DNA of 64,000 nt, taken from assembly GCA_030248215.1 (NCBI GenBank), contig JASANG010000678.1:1-64000 (forward strand), written 5' to 3'. The notes under the pieces were generated by a model. That model saw only the letters and a program-made list of their open reading frames with translations, was not told where the DNA came from and did no database searches. Origin of the DNA: Enoplolaimus lenunculus. Taxonomy: Eukaryota > Nematoda > Enoplea > Enoplida > Thoracostomopsidae. The translations under genes were made by a program, and so were the position numbers. This document shows, one piece after another, positions 1-10,718 of the stretch (position 1 is its first letter; every line of letters begins with the position of its first letter).

Positions 1-776
1 GTTTCGATTTCTCTGTACATGGAATTGTAAGCTAGGATCCGTCAAATCTTGCGTACGGGTTTTTCTTTTTGATGTCCTAACTGGCGACCATTTTAGGATT
101 GGAAGAACTGAAAAGAATACCGCTTTTTGCCATAAAAACTATCACCACAAACAGTAATGTTGTGGTGAAAATTAGTTGATTGCAATTCGTTTATAACTCA
201 AAACATTTTCTTGGACCTGCCTGCATTGTTGGTTATTTCATAGAGATCTGACGACACAATACGAATAGACATTTACAGCATGTATTTGGTCAAACAATTA
301 TTCTTCCCACTGACGCATTTTTGAGACGGGTGACTCAAATTTGGTACTTCTTAAACATGGAGTTGAAACTACGGCGAAAACGTGAACTTAAGCTCGGAAG
401 GCTTATTGCACAACCTTCTGGTATCTATAAATTTCCAATTCTTTATCCCCAGGTATAACCATGTCAAAATTTTCTTACACGTACACGAATTGTCCGCGGA
501 TACCCGCGGGTAGCGTGCAGCTCTGAGTCGTCAAATATTCCAAAATACCAAAATTAGATACAATGTTTCAGTTTAGTTTGGTTCATTTACCTTGCTGCAA
601 TCATGGTTAAACATATACGTTATATTTAAACTTAAATTAGTAAAACACGCTGCAAATGTCACTTGGCCAGTACCGGAAGAGAGATTTTGCCGGAATGTCA
701 ATTAGAGACAAAATCCATTAGATCCCTGCCGTCAAATATTGCGTGCTGTCGTAAGCACATCGGCAATCACACCTTA

Positions 777-1104
777 CTGTAGTGATCCGAATAAGAGGGA
801 GAAGATAGTTATTTTGCCTCTCTAGTGGGTACAACACTGTTATTCGGGTGCGGTTTATTATTTGTTTCTAATTCACGCCATATTAGTCAGACCTAAACAC
901 TATCGCTTTGATATTCTGTCTTTTGTCGACACTGCTACTCGTAAAACTTTTACCGGACAATGCCGGGCAGTGATGCACGGTAATGCACGCCGTCAAAGTT
1001 CTATCGATGAGCGAACAATAATTTGAGAGGTATAGACTCCTATTGACTGGGACTTTAAATGGTAACCCCTGTTTTACCCTTTTTCTTAATGGCATCAATA
1101 CAGT
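777..1104. mobile_element. Mariner-type MITE, diverged copy (CTGTAGTGATCCGAATAA family)
   Basis: It opens with CTGTAGTGATCCGAATAAGA after a TA and shares its whole left half (TTTTGCCTCTCTAGTGGGTAC, a TTATTCGG motif, and the later line on a TATTGACTGGGACT motif) with the copy at 7133-7565. The right end is degraded (ATCAATACAG). It lies inside the long-TIR element. Confidence 0.65.
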
Positions 1105-1866
1105 GCAAACTTAGTGGGTGACCCGAGCACCTGGGGGCCGCCAAAACTGATTAACCCAGCGGTGTAAAAATTGTGCCTTCGGTGCAATTTAGGTTAAACA
1201 TAAGGTTATTTCCACTTATTTAACACATGCTCGCTTTGCTCGCGAAATGTCTTCCACCTTTATACTTATAGCCCCCATCCTCAACAGATGTAGCTTCATT
1301 TTTGGATCAGCTGTTGCGTCCCCTAGATGCTAGTATGCGGCGCCCATCTCACAGGTTGAAGTGTTTCGGATACCCAAGGTACGGCATTGCCTATTGCCAA
1401 ACAAAGCTGTCACTGTTACATTGCATAAACGGTAAACTAAATTCCACGCAAATTCAAAACAATGCATAATTCTAAAGTAGATTTATATTCTGAGATATAT
1501 AGGTTTCAGTTTATCAACCCAATATTTAGAATTTGATGCGCCTAAAATTTAACAGCGGAACCAACCACAACCGTTCAAGACGTTTGTAAATAAATGTACC
1601 TATTAAAGAAATTTTCCTAATGAAGAGCCACTTCAAGCTGTTCGGGGCGAGCCACTTATCGGGGTAAAACTTTTGACGGGTTCAGGTTTCTTCTTTAAGA
1701 GCATATGCGTCGTTTAAATTTAAATTGAAATTGAATTTGGCGTGAGAAATGGTGGTGTTGGTTGACTAGCTGGTTTAAATTAAACCGAATATAAACCAAG
1801 AATCGATATTTCCATCTATCGTAACCCATACGAGATTAAATATCAGCTATTGAGGCTTTCATTTCA

Positions 1867-2048
1867 TGAAAAAATTCTAACATTGTTTTATCAACGATTT
1901 TAATGGGGAAACCGTTGGTAACAAAAAGGTTACGTAAAAATTCAATTTCTTGTTTGATATTCTGCTGGTTTGAACAGATGGCAAAGCAGCGGAACACAAG
2001 AAATTGAATTTTTATGTAACTGATAAAACAATGTTAGAATTTTTCCAT
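1867..2048. repeat. 180-bp foldback (inverted repeat)
   Basis: AAAATTCTAACATTGTTTTATCA near 1872 is mirrored by TGATAAAACAATGTTAGAAT near 2021, and GTTACGTAAAAATTCAATTT near 1930 is mirrored by AAATTGAATTTTTATGTAAC near 2003. The spacer is about 45 bp. It looks like a small foldback transposon inside the larger element; no coding capacity. Confidence 0.7.
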
Positions 2049-2618
2049 AAAACAATTCAAACTACCAGTCTTTCCTACTGTATTAAATTATTTTCTAAAA
2101 TATAATTTTAATAATCTTTTGACTCACATATAAAAAAAATCTATCAAAATTGTGGAATTGTTACAATAAAATTGATTATATCATTTAAGGTTTCTTATCA
2201 ATTAATATGAAACGTATTTCCTTAAGGTTCCGACCGGAGTAGCCACCCAACCCCGTACCCCAGTTGGGGGCTCCAACTCCAATGTGGGCACGCACCCTAA
2301 CAATATTTTCGCAAAGGGCCCCTGGAATTTTTTGGGGTCCACCCTAACCTGCTCCGGCACTGCTCAAGGTCACCTTTTTCATTGTGAACCTTGAATTGAT
2401 CCTAAATTGTTTCAAGAGCAAGAGCTAAGTTTACTAAACATTTAGGTTTACGAAGCCTACTTTATCTATTTTCAGCGAAAATTTCAATTGCCGTTCTGTT
2501 GTTGCAGCAGTTTTCAGGTACATATATTTAACGTTCAATGTTTGTGAAATAAAACTAAAACCTGTTCTAGGTTATATACAATTTTGTTTCGATTATATGA
2601 TAAAACTGTTAGAAATTT

Positions 2619-2795
2619 GGGCCAGTGCATAGAACTGGACCGGAACATTAGTATAAGCATATTTCTAAGCGTATGCCTAAGCGTGAGAATGAGCTTGTAT
2701 ATACCTAAGCCTAAGCCTAAGCAAATCATCCAAAGCTTAAGGTTACACTATGGCAGTACCGCAGAAAGATGTTCCGCCTCTGATTTTTTCATGAT
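2619..2795 (+). mobile_element. TTAGGC-bearing MITE
   Basis: The left end GGGCCAGTGCATAGAACTGG resembles the family terminus GGCCCATGTATAGAACAGGG. Then come an AGTATAAGCATATTTCTAAG block, a degenerate CCTAAG array (TTAGGC on the other strand) and the family's right block ending in GTTCCGCCTCTGA. The same layout recurs at many sites in this window. Confidence 0.65.
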
Positions 2796-2812
2796 CCGGA
2801 ATTTGATATGAA

Positions 2813-2930
<118 letters not shown>

Positions 2931-3522
2931 AAATATAATTTGCTTATAATAAATAAATATTACGAGCTTTTAAAACACAAATATTTTAATTTCAAGGCAC
3001 TATTAATTGTCTTAATATCTAATTTTATATTTTGAACACAAGAAATTACTTTGTTTGTGGCAGCGCAACTGTTTATAAAGAATTGAAATTTATAGATACC
3101 AGAGGTTGTGCAATAAGCCTTCCGAGCTTAAGTTCACGTTTTCGCCGTAGTTTCAACTCCATGTTTAAGAAGTACCAAATTTGAGTCACCCGTCTCAAAA
3201 ATGCGTCAGTGGGAAGAATAATTGTTTGACCAAATACATGCTGTAAATGTCTATTCGTATTGTGTCGTCAGATCTCTATGAAATAACCAACAATGCAGGC
3301 AGGTCCAAGAAAATGTTTTGAGTTATAAACGAATTGCAATCAACTAAATTTTCACCACAACATTACTGTTTGTGGTGATAGTTTCTTGATGGGCAAAAAG
3401 CGGTATTCTTTTCAGTTCTTCCAATCCTAAAACGGTCGCTAGTTAGGACATCAAAAAGAAAAACCCGTACGCAAGATTTGACGTATCCTAGCTTACAATT
3501 CCATGTACAGAGAAATCGAAAC

Positions 3523-5930
3523 CTGATCAATTAAAGGTCGTCTTTAAAATATTAATTAAGGTCGAGCCCCGTAGCGCATATTTCCGAGAGTCAATTTGTC
3601 TCACCATGTTTTTCAGTGTAAGGGCATCAGCCAAAGTTCTTCCTTAGTTATATGGGTTCAAACTACAATGATAATGAAAGTTTTTATTAGCGGCAAAACA
3701 AATCCTAAAATTGCAAAAAATGACCGATCACATTAATAACGAAATACAATGACCGTTGGCCACTACTCTAAATTCTAAAATTAAAATTCCAAGAATTACG
3801 ATTTTAAAATCAGTTTCTTTCTACCGTAACCCGCGTTGAATTTGACCGTTCCCAGTCCAATTTAGCTTATACTCGCTTCCTTTCCGGACTCGAGTTAAAA
3901 GCAATTATAACAAGTCACAAAAACGTTGACTGAAACAGTTTGCGGCATAAATAATGCCGACAACATAGGTGAACGAACGAGTTCAAGATGGAGGAGAGAG
4001 ACACAGAAAAAAATTTGCAGAAATATTGGGTCATTAAAATTAGCAAATCGTTAACCATGGTTTGTTGAGGCAATATTCTTACCTAACAAATATTCATTCG
4101 AATTTGAGGGACATCGGCCCCTCTGTCCTAATTTCGGCGGCACGTTACTGATCGATAGTGAAATTTTGCAATGTTGACTACAAAACCGAGAGCTGAGTGG
4201 CGGAAGGCGACAATAATCCGCGCTGTGTTTGTTCTGACCAATGAAATTTTATACAAATACAACATTTCGATCAAATAAAGAGAGCTTGTAACAGTTTAAA
4301 ATTTCAATAAAATTTAAATATTTAGTTGCATTTCTGTCGGCGTGGATCTTGAGGACTTGTATATGTTGTCGGGCTAATGTATACTACTGTGGCGAAACAG
4401 TAGTATAACCATATTTTGTAAGCCTAAGCCTAAGCGTAAAGAAGATCTTATACCTAAGACTAAAGCATGAGCATAAGCAAAAAATTAGTTCAAAGCTTTA
4501 GTTTATTCTATTGCAGTCCCGCAGAAAAACGTTCCGCCTTCCATTGGCGTGCTGTCGTTAGTAGCGTTGTCAATGAAAGCAAATATCTAACCATGGTTGC
4601 AAACTGAAGAGTTGTCATATAAGATTTTTATGCTTAGTGTTGTACGGGAAATAAGAGCCAATATCGCAACTTAAATAACAAATAACCGATAAGAAAAATA
4701 ACAAAAACTAATAGTGATCAAAATAAATAATGGAAACGGAAAACGGATTTTGAAGTGAGCTTTGTTTAATGCCAGTTTAAAAACTCAAACATATTTATTC
4801 AAGGTAAACTTTTCAGTTCAGTTTTTGAATAACCGTATTGTACTTCCGAATGTACATAATAACCAAGAGAAATTTCTTTTTAATCAGAAAACAATGGTTT
4901 TAGAACGTTTCAAAAAAATGTGCGTAGCATCGGCACATTTTCTTTGTTACATTCAAGTGTGGCACTGACAACACTAACCCAGCCCGCCGCTACCTTAAAA
5001 GATACCAAACCAGCTTGGGTTGTTGATAGTCATCATCAAGTTTCCCTGAAGCTATTTGGAAAACTTTAGTCCATTCCACAAGAGGGCGGCTTTATTTGAT
5101 ACTTAGGCGCATTTCCAGAATTTGCCTTTTCAGTTTTTAGAAATTTACGTTGCTCCAGCGTTTTGAAATCATGAGAGCGTAGGGGTAAAGTCTGCCACAA
5201 CGAAAAGTTAAGGGTAAACGAACTTTTTAAATAAACTATGACCCTGAGACGAAGTTCGCCACATAACGGTGAGATTTGAGGTTTTTATCAACAGGTAACT
5301 TGTTCTCCAATCAGAGAACGTAAATTTTTTAAGTGCGTTTCGCTAAACGTTCCAATTTTAGCAATGCAAATTTGCCTATTGCCTTGAACAATTTGATCCC
5401 TGAGTACTTGAAATTATTAGCTGTGGGAATCCTTATTAATACCCTTCGGGGAACTTTAATTGATGTCTTTAGGGGCAGTTTAACAGATCCAAATATCGTT
5501 TGCGGCAATTGTCGTTTGGGCAGCAGTCATACACCCACCATCAGACAGTTTATTTTTATTTGTGGCCATGGTTCACAAATATCATTGTTTGGTATAAATT
5601 GGCACCAAAACTTTAATCCATATATTGCTTTGTATATTTACACAAAAATTAAAATCAAAAGACCATTGTTGAGTGTAGCTTACGAGTCAGCGCAATACAA
5701 ATTCGATAAAAACGTTGGTAGCGAAATGCATAAAACTAAATTTTGGTGTTTTAAACATTACTGCCGTATCCGTGCCAGTGGAAGCTCCCACCACCAACCT
5801 TGGGGTGACACCAACCCTTACGGCAACCCATTTTGGTAAACTAATTTTTTTCGTATAGATACGTGTACATTTTATTGGGGCCCTGTCGGACATGTTTGGC
5901 GGGCCACGACTATCTCAACGCTGGCCCTGT
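3523..5930. other. Intergenic stretch, no gene seen
   Basis: It contains a 3' fragment of the GAGTCAAATT foldback family at about 3573-3619 and a diverged TTAGGC element at about 4385-4545. The longest open frame (5333-5839, 168 codons from a GTG) has no recognisable domain, no ATG start and no clear splice sites, so I did not call it as a gene. Confidence 0.6.
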
Positions 5931-5935
5931 ACGTG

Positions 5936-6155
5936 CACTGCAAAAAATGGTGAATCAAATTGACTCTCCCTGAAATAAGCTTTTCCGGACTCACAAACTG
6001 AGTCAAAGTTAGACTCCGCCAGAGTCAAATTTGACTCACTGAGCGACTCATTAAGTCGAATTTGACTCCGGCGGAGTAAAACTTTGACTCAGTTTGTGTA
6101 GTCCGGAAAAGCATATTTCGGAGGGAGTCAATTTGACTCACCATTTTTTGCAGTG
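5936..6155. mobile_element. GAGTCAAATT foldback MITE, copy 1
   Basis: A 220-bp near-perfect palindrome with ends CACTGCAAAAAATGGTGA and the matching CACCATTTTTTGCAGTG. The body repeats GAGTCAAATTTGACTC-like motifs in both directions, meeting at a centre near 6045. Full-length siblings lie at 27101 and 57946. Confidence 0.88.
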
Positions 6156-6295
6156 TGCAATATATACCGGCAAAAGGTGAATCTGAAACTATTTGCTGCA
6201 GTTCACGGTTGCCCGGGAAAAACCAACTGAAAAATTGGTTTTTTTGTTTTTCCTAGGAGGTGGAAAAAAGAAAAACTGAAAAAACTTATATTATT

Positions 6296-6800
6296 AACCC
6301 TTTCTCACATGAATATTTTCTATTCACCTGAGACCTACTTTTATGCTAAAATTCGAACTCCAGTGACTGGAGTGGGAGGCGTATACCATCACCACTCAGC
6401 TATGGAACTTGACGCTCAAGCCAGAGGGGGCTCTCACGTCTTGTGGTGCTTTCGTACTATGTATACGTGTTGCAATTGTTAAACACGGTGCGATATATAT
6501 TGTTTGCTGTATATACACTGCGATGAGTTGCCTTTAGGCAACTCGATGTGAGAAGGGGTTATAGATAGTAAAGTGAAAATTTTTCGCTTAACCCTTTCTC
6601 ACATGAATATTTTCTATTTCCCCTGAGACCTACTTTTATGCTAGGATTCGAACTCCAGTGACTGGAGTGGGAGGCGTATACCATCACCACTCAGCTATAG
6701 GAGCTTGACGCTCAAGCCCGAGGGGGCTCTCACGTGTTGTGGTGATGTCGTACTATGTATACGTGTTGCAATTGCGAAACACGGTATACATTCGTTCATA
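6296..6800 (-). repeat. Two tandem copies of a tRNA-derived element (family A)
   Basis: On the minus strand each copy has a box-A-like segment (TAGCTGAGTGGTGATGG) and a box-B-like segment (AGTTCGAATCC), as in a tRNA-derived SINE. The first full copy ends in inverted motifs (AACCCTTTCTCACATGA and TCGATGTGAGAAGGGGTT). The second copy follows after a ~33-bp linker (ATAGATAGTAAAGTGAAAAT...). Its far end is truncated near 6800. The same dimer with the same linker occurs at 28921-29345. Confidence 0.75.
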
Positions 6801-7132
6801 ATTAATAAACAAACTATAACTAGCAACAGGCAATTTTTTTTACTTATTTTTTGCATATCAATTTCAAGTTTAAAGCAGACGAAAACCTACTGTTGGTGAT
6901 GTAAATTTCATGATTTTTCCTTATTTCTTCGATAGCTATATCTAGTTTAAAGTATGACACAGATGAATCATTTTGCAATAAAATAAATAGTATTAAATAT
7001 GTTTAGAATATGGAAGTTTTCTAATTTACAAATAAGACAAAAACATGGGAAAATTCACGTGCAAAAAGCACCAGATGTAATAAAATACCGGAAGATCGCG
7101 GTATAAAAAGTATATACCTGATTTGTTCCGTA

Positions 7133-7565
7133 CTGTAGTGATCCGAATAAGAGGGGGGACTGATATTTATTTGGCCTCTCCAGAGGATACCCCTCTTGTT
7201 ATTCGGTTACGGACTGTTATTTATTTTTCACCCACGCTCCGCCACCTTTCGTTACTGATATATACTCGGTACTGCAACTATCCGTGGAAGTAAACGTTTG
7301 TCTTGTGTCAACAGCTTGTGCGATCACACAGGGTTATACTTTGAAAATTTAAGTACGCTTTAAAGATTCGAACTCAATTATATTTGGTCCTCGAGTCATT
7401 TTTGAACTACAATTAGGAATAACTGAGCTTCATGGAGTCTAATTAGGATTTAGGGACTCTATCCGCTTACGGAGTCTTATTTAGGGATACGGACTCGTAT
7501 TGATTGGGACTCAAAATAAGGGCCCCCTCTTCTTACCCCACACCCTTTTATTCGGGTCACTACAG
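7133..7565. mobile_element. Mariner-type MITE, best copy (CTGTAGTGATCCGAATAA family)
   Basis: The ends are CTGTAGTGATCCGAATAA and TTATTCGGGTCACTACAG, inverted and nearly identical, flanked by TA on both sides (7131-7132 and 7566-7567). The TA duplication fits a Tc1/mariner-mobilised MITE. 433 bp, no coding capacity. Relatives: 777-1104, 53825-54051 and a fragment near 61545-61635. Confidence 0.85.
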
Positions 7566-7724
7566 TAACTGCATAGTGAAAAATAATGGTTTTCACTACC
7601 GGAATCGTATTCCGGTTGCACGCTGGACTTAATAGGTTAGGAAACGTCTTACTATTTTATCATTGTATTTGTAATGTTTCTTTTAAGACCATACCGTTTT
7701 CTGGTGTAATTGCAGAGGATTATA

Positions 7725-8065
7725 CCTAGGGCTTATGTTATATTTTTCATAGGTTTAAGCATTAGGCTTAGGCAGGCATAGGTTAATGCTGAGATTTACA
7801 TTGTTTGCTTAGGAATATGCTTAATCTACCATTACGACTCTAAAAGTGACATTGACCACAAGATTTTTATAACTGAAAAAATAAGAAAGGGTGTAAAGGT
7901 TGTTTAGGGCAAACAAAGCGGCCAATGTATAGGACAGAAGAGGAACAGTATTATAAAGCCTAAAGCCTAAGTCAAGCAAAAAAATAGACTAAAGCGTAAG
8001 TCTACTCTTTTCTAGTCCCACAGAGTAGCGCTCCGCCCCTGATCTTTACATGGGCCAATATATAG
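7725..8065. mobile_element. TTAGGC-bearing MITEs, two neighbouring copies
   Basis: A reversed fragment at about 7725-7830 (GCATTAGGCTTAGGC) is followed by a direct copy at about 7919-8062. The second starts GGCCAATGTATAGGACAG and ends CCGCCCCTGATCTTTACATG, followed by GGCC. These are the typical family ends. Confidence 0.6.
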
Positions 8066-8439
8066 TCGGATTGCAGAGACAGGACTTAAAGCGACCTTCG
8101 AGTAGAAACCGAATTTAAGTCGCGTTAATCTCTTAAAGTTTAAAGCATGATTTTCATAACAGTTTCCATTTGAGTATTTAGCTTACTGCAAAATCAGAAC
8201 AAAAAGTTGTAACGCAGTATAGTTTCTGCCAGCAGTTAACTGACATGCAAATATTTGTTGATGATATCTAACTTAGGCGTGTTCGCTAATCCCGAGGGGA
8301 TGGAGGTACACTGACTCTCCTCTATTTGAGCATAAAACGAGGTAGAAGTTTTTGACTCTTCACTTTTGAAAGACAAAAACTAGACGGGCTATTAGTACCC
8401 AAAACGTCTTACAGTGGTGATAGGCATCGAGTATATATA

Positions 8440-9345
8440 TTTTCAAATCCGGATATTCGGCAATCCTTGCCGCATATTTAACATCCGGATATCCGCAATT
8501 AAATTTTCCATTTGTATATCCGAAACTCGATTTAGTGTTTTTGTGTTTCTGAACTTCAATTTTCGTTTCTTAAGCCCTTGTTTTAACTAGTTTCTCTATT
8601 AAAGGAAGTACCTTGACCCACAATATGATTGTTATTAACGTAATGGTTTATCCACACTATATTGCATGCACCAATGCGAAAAAATGTCCATCCTTTTCGA
8701 TTGAGTGCGTTGTTCACTTCTTTGCCACAGTGCACTGCGTACACATGTGTCCTTGATAACATGTAGTACGCAGACTTTTGTATTGTCGTGTTGCTGTAAA
8801 CAAAGTTTTGAGTTGTCTTTATCTACTAAAACAAAGTTGCGTTGTCCCAATCCCCTTCCAAGTGATTAGGGACACTTATCAATATCTAAGTGTACTATAT
8901 TATGTGTCGCAAGTCCTACTAGAGTATAGATTTGTATTTTGTTCCAAATAGTGTGGTACGAAAATTTTTTACATTAGGCGTGCATGAACGTGGATAACCC
9001 GTAAAACGTACAATTCGAAAAATTCTTGTTTTTATGCAACTGCCTCGATAGTTCTGGGTATTTCGTTTAGAAGATTGCTTACTTCCGTTGGCCACCTGAT
9101 CTATACATGGGCCGCCACCTGAAATTGAGATGATCTGGTTCAAATATTTTCGACTGCTAACCACTGCAACAGAGATTGTATTGAGTGTAACCCTACCCAC
9201 GAACTATATTCACATGATATGAGCCGTTTTTATTTCCAAGGAGAAAGAACCCCATTGAAATATACTTACACTTAACCGTACAAACATCAGCCCATGTTAT
9301 TTTCGTGGTGCCCGGCTTTCATGACACTACACCGGAAATAAGTAG
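8440..9345. repeat. GGATATCCGAAA dispersed repeat, split by a ~420-bp insertion
   Basis: The sequence at 8444-8600 (GGATATCCGCAATTAAAT, then CGATTTAGTGTTTTTGTG) and that at about 9030-9330 (AACTGCCTCGATAGTTCTGG, TTTAGAAGATTGC) are contiguous in the sibling copies at 23105-23530 and 28320-28680. Here they are separated by ~420 bp of unrelated sequence. The minus-strand open frame at 8919-9200 lies on this repeat and is not treated as a gene. Confidence 0.6.
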
Positions 9346-9564
9346 GCTTAATATTTAGACTATTTTTGTCCTGGCTTAAGCTAAACAAAGACGGCCCCAA
9401 AAGTAACATGGGCCTAAATTTTGAAAGCGATAGAAAAATTTTGCAATTGATAAGGGTGGCACTATACTTGTCATGAAAAGTGTGATCATGTTTAAAATAC
9501 AGAATTTCCCATCCCTAGTGCCCATGGACTTAAGTCAAATCTGGACTGTTAATTCTGTCAAAAT

Positions 9565-10020
9565 ATTAGTGTTTTTGTTTCGTAATAGTCCGTGGACAGT
9601 CTAGGTAGGAACCGGGATTTCAGACCTTTTCAACAAAGCAGTTGGAAAAGCGGGTCTCCAGAACAGGGATCAAACTCTCAGCCTACGGATCCACAAACGA
9701 ACACTATACCACTGCGCTTGGCCTTTAGTCAAATCTGGACTGTTAATTTTGTCAAAACAATACCTGTATGATGACTAGTTTCTAAATCCCAGTAATGTTA
9801 TACATAGCTAGTATTTTATTAAGTTACGTTTTGCACGGTTTGAAGTTTAGAAGTATTGTCCAAAGTGTTTGAAGAAACGAAGAGAGTATTTGTCCGCCTC
9901 TCTAAATGTTTCTATCATCAACTATATGTGGACCGTATGCTGCCGGCTAGCATATATACAGTGCATTGCACTATATTGCATGTACACATAACGGACAAGC
10001 ATGTCTTACATGCTTACATT
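9565..10020 (-). repeat. tRNA-derived SINE, family B, copy 1
   Basis: Read on the minus strand, 9600-9727 has a box-A-like region (GCGCAGTGGTATAGTG), a box-B-like region (GAGTTTGATCCC) and a conserved tail (AAAGGTCTGAAATCCCGG). The same head and tail recur at 11330 and 11690. The segment around 9935-10010 (CTGCCGGCTAGCATA and following) also belongs to this family but is pushed away from the head here. A 31-bp direct repeat (9533 and 9726) brackets the head. Confidence 0.65.
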
Positions 10021-10063
10021 TCGTAGCAACTTGGTTTATGCTATGGAAAGTGTCTGGCATTCC

Positions 10064-10525
10064 ACGATGCAATACCCGAATACAATACATAGCATACACA
10101 TAAAAATGTCAACTCATAATACACATTGCATGGTAGCTACGTTGTAAACAGCGTAGTAGACTAGAAAAACAACGCATGTAATAGCGAGCGCAAGTACGTG
10201 AAGCAGCATTGCCGCGACAACTCAGTTGGTAAGAGCGTTGGCCCGGTTAGCCAAAGGTCGCTGATTCGAATCGTGCCGTAGTCAATTGTTTCAACTACTT
10301 CGAACCAACATAACACTAATGTATTGCGCTTACGACCGCACAAATTCACATGGTGACCACAATGGAACCGACCTCCTCGTAAAAAGGGGGATATCGTATA
10401 TTGGACGATGGAATACCTGAATACATAGCATACGCATAAAAATGTCAACACGTAATATACATAGCATAGTAGCTACGCAGTGCACAGTGTAGTACACTAG
10501 TAAAAACACAAGTAGTTGAAGGAGT
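10064..10525 (+). repeat. Direct duplication (~120 bp) upstream of the RBM45-like start codon
   Basis: About 10064-10190 and 10404-10525 share long blocks such as CATAAAAATGTCAAC and TAGTAGCTACG and are about 340 bp apart. Between them, 10204-10285 has tRNA-like features (an AACTCAGTTGGTAAGAGCG box A and GATTCGAATC box B), probably a SINE. The second copy ends about 200 bp before the ATG, so the duplicated DNA may include promoter sequence; that is inference. Confidence 0.6.
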
Positions 10526-10718
10526 GCCGCCATTGTCCTTAACGCTGCGCAACCTTACACTTAGTTGCCCAAAGCTAAAAGAAGTATGCAATCCATTAAT
10601 CCAGAAAATTAAGATGAATTATAACGTGAAATGTGTAAATTTTAGCTGACAACATATATACGTAGTAATACCTTGTCAGATTCTTTCTTATATTGCGTTG
10701 AATAAATAACTCTGAGCG

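Noticed and set aside
5333-5839. 168-codon frame
   Set aside because: It starts at GTG, not ATG. It has no domain, no signal peptide and no convincing splice sites, and an equally long overlap on the other strand is also open.
10204-10285. tRNA gene
   Set aside because: Box A and box B are present and an anticodon-like loop (CCGGTTA) can be drawn, but position 33 is not U, the acceptor stem does not pair and the T-stem is weak. It is better read as a SINE head.
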